Assembly (NCBI GenBank): GCA_023392645.1
Contig: JAEVYR010000482.1
Span: 1-5,871 of the forward strand
Source of the DNA: Chloroflexota bacterium
GTDB taxonomy: Bacteria > Chloroflexota > Chloroflexia > Thermomicrobiales > UBA6265
DNA: 5,871 nucleotides
Direction of reading: 5' to 3'
Shown here: piece after piece, positions 1 through 4,608 of the stretch
Layout of the letters: the number at the start of each line of letters is the position of its first letter
Numbering within the stretch: the stretch's first letter is position 1
Position numbers and translations under genes: made by a program
Notes under the pieces: generated by a model
What the model saw: only the letters and a program-made list of their open reading frames with translations
Told to the model about the DNA's origin: nothing
Database searches by the model: none

Positions 1-21
1 GGTTCAGGCATATCCCGAACC
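1..21 (-). terminator. Terminator-like hairpin after the 119-residue repeat protein
   Basis: An inverted repeat lies 33 bases past the stop codon of the 119-residue gene. Its arms are 1-8 and 14-21 with a 5-base loop. On the plus strand there is one A-C mismatch. In the minus-strand RNA that position becomes a G-U wobble, giving an unbroken 8-bp stem, which fits a structure used in the minus-strand transcript. Any U-tract would lie before base 1, outside the window, so intrinsic termination cannot be confirmed. A smaller hairpin (CTGGC/GCCAG, 39-51) sits between the stop codon and this stem. Confidence 0.45.
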
Positions 22-54
22 GGGGCACTGCCGCGATGCTGGCGAAGCCAGGGA

Positions 55-414
55 TCAGTTGCCGCCGAAGAGTCCCTTGATCTTGTCGAAAAACCCCTTG
101 TCGGCATTCGCGGCCTGGCGATCACGGGCCTTGTCGAGCATCTGCACGAGACGATCCTCGGCGTCCTCCCGCTCCCGCTCGACGGAGCTGCCCAGCTCCT
201 CGGCGGAGCTTTGCGCGTCGTTCAGCTCCCGGGTCGCCTCGCCACGAACCTCGTCCATGTGTTCCTGCACGTCAGCCTTGGCTTCATCGGCGCGAACGTC
301 GATGTCGGTTTTCGCCTCGTCCGCGCGCTCCTGCATATCGGCGCGCATGTCCTCGGTTTCGGCCTTGCCTTTCTCCACCGTCTCGTCGACCTGTCGCTTC
401 AGGTTGTTGTCCAT
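55..414 (-). CDS. Small charged 11-mer-repeat helical protein (LEA/apolipoprotein-like), copy 2
   Basis: A 119-residue protein of unknown function. It has no Cys, Trp, Pro or Tyr and is very charged: 34 Asp/Glu against 20 Lys/Arg. Residues 19-73 fall into 11-residue units, clearest at 30-40 (RADEAKTDIDV) and 41-51 (RADEAKADVQE). Small or hydrophobic residues sit at unit positions 2, 5 and 9 (A31/A34/I38, A42/A45/V49, M53/V56/A60, L64/A67/A71). That 3-4-4 spacing is the signature of an 11/3 amphipathic helix, known from LEA group 3, apolipoproteins and synucleins. The C-terminus (GFFDKIKGLFGGN, 107-119) is a short amphipathic Phe/Lys/Gly tail. There is no signal peptide or membrane segment, so a cytoplasmic or membrane-surface location is inferred. 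The start is fixed by AAAGGAG (421-427) six bases before ATG. The N-terminus and tail resemble those of the 125-residue protein at 864-1241, so the two are probably paralogs. A desiccation, osmotic or membrane-stress role is inference from the repeat type. Confidence 0.85.
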   Translation of the reverse strand: MDNNLKRQVDETVEKGKAETEDMRADMQERADEAKTDIDVRADEAKADVQEHMDEVRGEATRELNDAQSSAEELGSSVEREREDAEDRLVQMLDKARDRQAANADKGFFDKIKGLFGGN

Positions 415-420
415 CGTCGT

Positions 421-427
421 CTCCTTT
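421..427 (-). promoter_or_regulatory. Shine-Dalgarno site of the 119-residue repeat protein
   Basis: On the minus strand this reads AAAGGAG with a 6-base spacer to the ATG at 412-414. It is a strong ribosome binding site and sets the start codon. It begins two bases after a perfect 9-bp hairpin, which may affect its accessibility. Confidence 0.8.
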
Positions 428-429
428 CT

Positions 430-453
430 CGGACGGGTGGCATGACCCGTCCG
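430..453 (-). promoter_or_regulatory. Perfect 9-bp inverted repeat in the leader, just upstream of the Shine-Dalgarno
   Basis: Arms CGGACGGGT (430-438) and ACCCGTCCG (445-453) are perfectly complementary around a 6-base loop. In the minus-strand transcript the hairpin ends two bases before AAAGGAG. It has no U-tract after it, so a simple terminator is unlikely. It could be an RNA leader structure that stabilises the message or controls translation. It could also be a DNA operator for a dimeric repressor. The pairing is directly visible; the role is inference. Confidence 0.5.
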
Positions 454-547
454 GAGCGCGACGCGGCCTCGCGCCGCTCGCCGGATTCGACACCTGCGGC
501 CGACGCCGCGACTGCCGTTCGGCTCGGATTCCCGGAGCAGGGATCAA

Positions 548-570
548 GACGTTGCCATGATTCCGGTTCC
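548..570 (-). promoter_or_regulatory. Possible ECF-sigma-type promoter for the 119-residue gene (weak)
   Basis: On the minus strand GGAAC (566-570) is followed 14 bases later by CGTC (548-551). This resembles the GGAAC...CGTC pattern of many ECF sigma factor promoters, but the spacing is about one base shorter than usual. It would give a leader of about 125 bases including the hairpin at 430-453. I found no better sigma70-like pair in the gap. This is a chance-level match on its own. Confidence 0.2.
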
Positions 571-606
571 TGCACTTCCGCTCTCGCAGAGACCGTGCCG
601 CGCCGC

Positions 607-622
607 GCATGCATCCATGGAT
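607..622. repeat. Overlapping palindromes
   Basis: Three perfect palindromes overlap: GCATGC (607-612), ATGCAT (609-614) and ATCCATGGAT (613-622). Such a cluster could be an operator for a dimeric DNA-binding protein, but short palindromes also occur by chance. Confidence 0.3.
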
Positions 623-648
623 CGACGTTCTGGGGCACGAATAATGCC

Positions 649-672
649 GTTGAATCCGCCTGTAGACTCAAC
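649..672 (-). repeat. Imperfect inverted repeat that pairs fully in minus-strand RNA
   Basis: Arms 649-656 (GTTGAATC) and 665-672 (GACTCAAC) enclose an 8-base loop. On the plus strand one position is an A-C mismatch. In minus-strand RNA it becomes a G-U wobble, giving a continuous 8-bp stem. The function is unknown. It could be part of readthrough RNA from the upstream gene or a DNA site. Confidence 0.35.
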
Positions 673-802
673 CTCAGCTACCCGCGAACTCGGATGTGGT
701 CTCCGGGTGGCCGGCGCGAGCACCTGCGCTCGGTGTTCGCCTCCAGCGGACGATGATGCCTCGGCAATGCGGTGCTCATTGCTATTGCATCCCAGGGAAC
801 GA

Positions 803-834
803 CACCACCCCGAGCCAGTCGGCGCGGGGTGGTG
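803..834 (-). terminator. Terminator-like hairpin after the 125-residue repeat protein
   Basis: A perfect 10-bp stem (CACCACCCCG at 803-812 with CGGGGTGGTG at 825-834) begins 29 bases past the stop codon at 864-866. The 12-base loop can form three more pairs (GCC 814-816 with GGC 821-823). The following minus-strand sequence (TCGTTCCC) is only weakly U-rich. This fits a GC-rich-genome terminator or an RNA 3'-end stabiliser better than a textbook intrinsic terminator. Confidence 0.6.
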
Positions 835-863
835 ACGATTCGCATGTTGTAGCTCTGCGAGGC

Positions 864-1241
864 TCAGGCGTCGCCGTCTTTTTTGCCGGTGAATCCCTTG
901 AGGAAGCCCTTGGCATCCTCCATGAAGCCCTCAGCCTTCTCGCGGGCCTCATGCGCGAACTCCTCGGCGCGCTCCCGGAACTGCTCGCCAGCCTCCCGGG
1001 CACGATGGGCAGCCTCGTCGGTCTTGCCCTCGACATCGGCGCGTGCGTCGTCGGCCGTCGCCTCAAGATCTGCCGTCGCCTCATCGGCCCTGGATTCGAA
1101 TTCGGACCGGGCATGGTCTGCCTTCGTCTCGAGGTCGGTCCGGGCATCGTCCGCGCTCGCTTCGAGGTCGGCGCGAGCGTCGTCCGCCCGCTCCTTGCCT
1201 TCGTCGACCGTCTTTTCCAGATCGTCTCGGAAGCTGTCCAT
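864..1241 (-). CDS. Small charged protein built of nine to ten 11-residue repeats (LEA/apolipoprotein-like), copy 1
   Basis: A 125-residue protein of unknown function, predicted to be one long interrupted helix. Residues 18-116 divide exactly into nine 11-mers (18-28, 29-39, 40-50 and so on), with 7-17 as a degenerate tenth. The best units read RADDARADLEA, SADDARTDLET and RADEATADLEA. Ala/Ala/Leu at unit positions 2, 5 and 9 give the 3-4-4 spacing of an 11/3 amphipathic helix. Composition is extreme: 40 Asp/Glu, 21 Lys/Arg and 25 Ala, with no Cys, Trp, Pro, Tyr, Asn or Ile. The last units turn Phe-rich (F88, F95, F106, F113, F117) and the tail is lysine-rich. There is no signal peptide or membrane span. 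The start at 1241 is preferred over an upstream frame-open ATG at 1325. It has AGGAG (1248-1252) six bases upstream, and the extra 28 residues would be Arg/Pro/Ser-rich and unlike the repeats. Membrane-surface or stress-protection function is inferred; a structural or partner-binding coiled coil is the alternative. Confidence 0.85.
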   Translation of the reverse strand: MDSFRDDLEKTVDEGKERADDARADLEASADDARTDLETKADHARSEFESRADEATADLEATADDARADVEGKTDEAAHRAREAGEQFRERAEEFAHEAREKAEGFMEDAKGFLKGFTGKKDGDA

Positions 1242-1247
1242 GAGCGA

Positions 1248-1252
1248 CTCCT
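1248..1252 (-). promoter_or_regulatory. Shine-Dalgarno that sets the start of the 125-residue protein
   Basis: AGGAG on the minus strand with a 6-base spacer to ATG at 1239-1241. It decides against the longer in-frame start at 1325. Confidence 0.75.
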
Positions 1253-1336
1253 GTCCTGACGGGGAGAGCAACGACCCTCCCGCGCGGGAAGGTCGTAAAA
1301 CGTGCCCCCGGCGCCGCGGCGACACGGTACGTTTGC

Positions 1337-1377
1337 GTGTACACCGCCAGTATACGCCCGGGGACAGGCGAAATCAT
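1337..1377 (-). promoter_or_regulatory. Candidate promoter of the 125-residue gene with a palindrome at the start site
   Basis: On the minus strand TATACT (1349-1354) matches five of six bases of the sigma70 -10 box. At a 17-base spacer the -35 position (1372-1377) reads ATGATT, a poor match. Transcription would begin near 1342, inside the perfect palindrome GTGTACAC (1337-1344), leaving a leader of about 100 bases. A palindrome over the start site is a typical repressor position. The rest of this gap contains only weak hairpins after the oxidase stop codon and no clear terminator. Confidence 0.35.
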
Positions 1378-1405
1378 CGCGGCCACGCCAACCGTCGCGG
1401 CGGAA

Positions 1406-4400
1406 TCAGTCCGCGGCAGCGGCCATCTCCTCGGCCGGGCGCCAGACGTGATCGGGCGCGATCCGCTCGGCCAGCACCTCCACCAGGTGCTTCGTCCGCC
1501 GGTGCGTGAAGTGCTCCACCTGCTGGTGGCACGACACGCCGACCGTGCTGATCGTCACATCCATCGGCGTCTCCCGGAGCGTCGGGAAGAGTCGCTCCTC
1601 GCCGATCTTGCGCGACACGTCGTAGTGCTCGGCCTCGTAGCCGAACGACCCCGCCATGCCGCAGCATCCCGCGCCGCTCTCCGTCGGCCGGCATCCGGAC
1701 GCCTTCAGCATCGCCATCGACGGCCCGACACCGATCAGCGCCTTTTGGTGGCAATGCCCGTGGAACAACACCTCCGGACCGGTGTTCGCCTTCCAGGCGA
1801 TGCCCAGCTCGTCCGTCGCGTCCAGCGCCGAAAGCAGCTCGTCGAACATCAGCGCCTTGCCCGCCACCGCCTGCATGTCCTCGTCGCCAGGGAGCAGGTC
1901 GCGGTACTCGTCGCGCAGCGTCAGGATGCAGCTCGGCTCGGTGCCAACGATGGGGATGCCCTGCTTCGCGTACGGCGCCAGCACCTGCACGTTGCGCCGC
2001 GCCGACTTCCGGGCGACGTCGACCAGCCCCTTCGAAAGCGCCGGACGGCCACAGCAGGCGCGTCGCTCCTCGACGATCACCTCGTATCCTGCCGCCTCCA
2101 GCAACTTCACCGCCGCCATGCCGACTTCGGGATAGTTGTAGGTCGCCCAGGTATCGTGGAAGTACACCACCTTGCCGCGCGTCGGCCGCTTCGCTGTGTC
2201 CTGCTTCCGGTGCTGCTTCCACTGCCGCACGAAGGTGCGCTGCACGAACGGCGAGAGCCTGCGATTCGGATGGACGCCCATCAGCTTCATGACCGGCTTC
2301 GCCAGCGGCGTCTGCATCGCGAGGTTCGCCAGCGGCGCGATCGGCGCGGCCAGCTTCGACATCGTGTGGATGTGCCCCATCATCCGCGCGCGCAGCGGCG
2401 TGCCGTGCTTCTCATAGTAGTGGGCGAGGAACTCGATCTTGATCTTCGCCATATCCACGCTGGAAGGACATTCCGTCTTGCACGCCTTGCAGCTGATGCA
2501 GAGATCCATCACGTCATAGGTCGCCTTGTCGGCGAAGTCTTTCGGGTTGAGCACGCGGCTGTCCAGCGCGTTGCGAAGCGCGTTCGCGCGGCCCCGGGTG
2601 GTGTCGTTTTCGTCCTTCGTCACCATGTAGCTCGGGCACATCGTGCCGGCCTTGAGCTTGCGGCAAACGGCCGCGCCGTTGCACATCTCGACGGCGCCCA
2701 TGAAGCCGCCCTCGCGCGAGAAGTCGATGTGCGTCTTGATCTGGATCGGGTTGTACTTCGGCCCGTAGCGCAGGTTCTCGGTCATCGGCGGCGCGTCGAC
2801 GATCTTGCCCGGATTCATCAGCCCGTTCGGGTCGAACATCGACTTGAGCTCGCGCATCGCCCCGTAGAGCTCCGGACCGAAGATGACCTCGTTCAGCACC
2901 GAGCGCTGCAGGCCGTCGCCGTGCTCGCCGCTCATCACGCCGCCGAACCGCCGCGCCATCTCGGCCGCCGCGTCGGCCATCTCGACCATCGCCTCGATGC
3001 CCGAGATCGTCTTCAGGTTGATCAGCGGCCTGATGTGCAGGCATCCCGCCGAAGCGTGCGCGTAGTAGGCGGCGGTGGTGTCGAACTTCGCCACCATCTC
3101 CTCCACGGCGCCGACGAATTCCGGCAGGTGATCCACCGGCACCGAGACGTCCTCGATCACCGGGATGGGCTTGGCGTCGCCCTTGACGCTCATCAGCAGC
3201 CCCAGCCCGGCCTTTCTCACCGACCAGACCTTGGCCTGCTGGGCAGGGTCGAGCAGCACCTGCGGCTCGGTCATCAGCCGCACGCCCCGCTTGCGCAGGT
3301 GATCGATCAGGTGCTGCGTCTTGCTCGCCAGCTCCGGCTCGCTCTCGCCGTAGTACTCCACCGCCAGCAGCGCCGCCGGGTCGCCCTCGATGAACGCGAT
3401 CTGGCTGGCGTAGCCGGGCTGGTCGCGCGTCAGGTTGATCAGCATCCGGTCCATCAGCTCGATCGCCGACGGGTCGGTTTCGAGGATGATCTTCGTCGCC
3501 TCCATCGACTCGACAAGATCGGCGAACTGGAGCAGCACCAGGCCGGTGCGTTCGGGGAGATCGACGAGGTTGAGCGTGACGCCGAGCGTCGTCGCCAGTG
3601 TGCCCTCGGACGAGGCGAGCAGCCGCGCCGGGGTGAGCCGGTCGTCCGGCACGATGAGCTGGTTGAGCGAATACCCGGTCGATCGGCGCCAGTGCGGCGG
3701 AAAATCTCGCGCGATCACGTCGGCGTGCTTGTCGCGATAGGCGAGGATGTCGCGCAGCAGCGTGCCGGTGGGGTCGTCGGATTCGGCGCGCGCCTGTGCA
3801 TCGGCCAGGTTCCGGGTGGTGAGGTCAACCGTGCCGCCGCCAGCGAGCTGGGCCCGCATGCCAAGCACGTGATCCGCCGTCATGCCGTAGAGGATCGAGT
3901 GCGCGCCGGCCGAGTTGTTGCCGACGACGCCGCCGACCGTGGCGCGATTCGCCGACGACGGATCCGGCCCGAACATCAGCCGGTGCGACAGCACCTGCCG
4001 GTTGAGCTGGTCGAGGTTGATGCCCGGCTCGACCGTGACCGTCTTCTCCTCGGGCGAGAAGCTGGTGATGCGGTTGAGGTACTTGCTGGTGTCGATGATC
4101 AGCGCCGCGCCGACGGTTTGCCCGGCCAGCGACGAGCCGCCGCCGCGCGGCAACACCGGCACGCCATGGCTGGCGGCCAGCTCGACCGCGCCGATGAGAT
4201 CGTCCGTGCTGCGCGGCACCACCACACCGACCGGCTCGATCTGATAGTTGGAGGCGTCGGTGGAGTAAAGCATCCGGCTGACGCGATCGAAGCGGACCTC
4301 GCCGTGGAGACGGGCCTTGAGCTCGGCTTCGAGCACGCGGGCGGTGTCGGCCTCGGCCTTGGCGTCCAGGTCGGGCGGTCGCGTCGCGATCGGGGCCTTG

Positions 4401-4447
4401 GCGCCGATGGGCTCGGTGGCGGTGGTGGACTGCGGGTCGGACGCCAT
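1406..4447 (-). CDS. FAD-linked 2-hydroxyacid dehydrogenase fused to Fe-S and CCG domains (YdiJ-like)
   Basis: A complete 1013-residue cytoplasmic or membrane-associated flavoprotein, close to the roughly 1000-residue length of the YdiJ family. It probably oxidises a D-2-hydroxyacid (D-2-hydroxyglutarate or D-lactate class) and passes electrons through Fe-S centres to a respiratory acceptor. The FAD-binding domain (about 65-290) shows RGGGSSLAGQTV at 101-112 and VGGVVGNNSAGAHS at 171-184. The FAD-oxidase C-terminal domain (about 295-550) has H464-x6-H471 and E508 in GEHGDG, which match the metal/substrate ligands of D2HGDH-like enzymes. An Fe-S module follows: C589-x5-C595-x8-C604-P, then C650-x2-C653-x2-C656-x3-C660-P. 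Two CCG (GlpC/HdrB-type) domains close the protein: C798-C799-G with C840, and H896/C899 with C928-C929-G and C973-H974. No key residue seems missing. The ATG at 4447 has AGGAG eight bases upstream. The first 25 or so residues are low-complexity, so a slightly later start is possible. The exact substrate cannot be read from the sequence; glycolate is less likely because that enzyme is normally split across GlcD/E/F. Confidence 0.93.
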   Translation of the reverse strand: MASDPQSTTATEPIGAKAPIATRPPDLDAKAEADTARVLEAELKARLHGEVRFDRVSRMLYSTDASNYQIEPVGVVVPRSTDDLIGAVELAASHGVPVLPRGGGSSLAGQTVGAALIIDTSKYLNRITSFSPEEKTVTVEPGINLDQLNRQVLSHRLMFGPDPSSANRATVGGVVGNNSAGAHSILYGMTADHVLGMRAQLAGGGTVDLTTRNLADAQARAESDDPTGTLLRDILAYRDKHADVIARDFPPHWRRSTGYSLNQLIVPDDRLTPARLLASSEGTLATTLGVTLNLVDLPERTGLVLLQFADLVESMEATKIILETDPSAIELMDRMLINLTRDQPGYASQIAFIEGDPAALLAVEYYGESEPELASKTQHLIDHLRKRGVRLMTEPQVLLDPAQQAKVWSVRKAGLGLLMSVKGDAKPIPVIEDVSVPVDHLPEFVGAVEEMVAKFDTTAAYYAHASAGCLHIRPLINLKTISGIEAMVEMADAAAEMARRFGGVMSGEHGDGLQRSVLNEVIFGPELYGAMRELKSMFDPNGLMNPGKIVDAPPMTENLRYGPKYNPIQIKTHIDFSREGGFMGAVEMCNGAAVCRKLKAGTMCPSYMVTKDENDTTRGRANALRNALDSRVLNPKDFADKATYDVMDLCISCKACKTECPSSVDMAKIKIEFLAHYYEKHGTPLRARMMGHIHTMSKLAAPIAPLANLAMQTPLAKPVMKLMGVHPNRRLSPFVQRTFVRQWKQHRKQDTAKRPTRGKVVYFHDTWATYNYPEVGMAAVKLLEAAGYEVIVEERRACCGRPALSKGLVDVARKSARRNVQVLAPYAKQGIPIVGTEPSCILTLRDEYRDLLPGDEDMQAVAGKALMFDELLSALDATDELGIAWKANTGPEVLFHGHCHQKALIGVGPSMAMLKASGCRPTESGAGCCGMAGSFGYEAEHYDVSRKIGEERLFPTLRETPMDVTISTVGVSCHQQVEHFTHRRTKHLVEVLAERIAPDHVWRPAEEMAAAAD

Positions 4448-4455
4448 GGTCGCGT

Positions 4456-4460
4456 CTCCT
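4456..4460 (-). promoter_or_regulatory. Shine-Dalgarno of the FAD/Fe-S dehydrogenase
   Basis: AGGAG on the minus strand, eight bases before the ATG at 4445-4447. It supports the full 1013-residue reading over shorter starts. Confidence 0.7.
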
Positions 4461-4548
4461 CATCGGGTGATCTCGGGAACCGGGACAAAGCTGCCGCGGA
4501 ATCGCATGCCGCTGAGCGGGCTCTTGGGCTGCTGCGTCGCTGGTCCCG

Positions 4549-4576
4549 AGTGTATCACCGGCCCCCAGCCTGAAAA
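4549..4576 (-). promoter_or_regulatory. Candidate sigma70-type promoter for the dehydrogenase gene
   Basis: On the minus strand TTTTCA (4571-4576, four of six to TTGACA) is followed after 16 bases by TACACT (4549-4554, four of six to TATAAT). A TG one base before the -10 box gives an extended -10. Predicted transcription starts near 4541, leaving a leader of about 95 bases. It lies just after the terminator-like hairpin of the upstream gene, where a promoter would be expected. Confidence 0.4.
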
Positions 4577-4601
4577 GGGGAGCCTGCCGGGCCACGGGCA
4601 G
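4577..4601 (-). terminator. Weak terminator-like hairpin after the TPR regulator
   Basis: CTGCC (4584-4588) pairs with GGCAG (4597-4601) around an 8-base loop, eight bases past the regulator's stop codon at 4609-4611. The minus-strand sequence then runs through CTCCCC into four T residues (4573-4576). The stem is only 5 bp and the T-run is short and shared with the candidate -35 box, so termination may be partial. Confidence 0.3.
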
Positions 4602-4608
4602 CGGAGCC

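Larger units (their letters stand above)
415..863. other. 449-bp noncoding region between the two repeat-protein genes, rich in inverted repeats
   Basis: I see no convincing gene here on either strand; the open frames are low-complexity, Arg/Pro/Ser-rich and lack ribosome sites. The region holds the leader hairpin at 430-453 and the terminator-like hairpin at 803-834. It also holds an ECF-like promoter candidate (548-570), overlapping palindromes at 607-622 and an imperfect inverted repeat at 649-672. A further inverted repeat lies at 716-740: arms 716-724 and 732-740, nine pairs with one G-U on the plus strand, loop 7. The promoter of the 119-residue gene must lie here if that gene is not reached by readthrough. 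Confidence 0.6.

Noticed and set aside
620..690. A tRNA-like look on the minus strand (GGGTAGCTGAGG resembles a D-arm start).
   Set aside because: There is no T-arm, no acceptor stem pairing and no consistent anticodon arm, so the resemblance is local.
557..835. A 92-codon plus-strand open frame in the noncoding gap.
   Set aside because: No ribosome site was seen, the composition is low-complexity (Arg/Ser/Pro/Ala), and it runs through the terminator-like hairpin at 803-834.
864..1241. Possible CRISPR-like or noncoding tandem repeats, because of the 33-bp DNA periodicity.
   Set aside because: The periodicity follows the 11-codon protein repeats, with varied sequence between units and no spacer structure.
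1242..1325. N-terminal extension of the 125-residue protein from an upstream ATG at 1325.
   Set aside because: The extra residues are Arg/Pro/Ser-rich and unlike the repeat body. The ATG at 1241 has a good Shine-Dalgarno, and the predicted promoter leader covers the extension.
1337..4573. A 1078-codon open frame on the plus strand, antisense to the dehydrogenase.
   Set aside because: It is Arg/His/Leu/Ala-rich with no recognisable domain. It exactly shadows the dehydrogenase frame, a common artefact of GC-rich codon bias. The minus-strand frame has clear FAD, Fe-S and CCG motifs.
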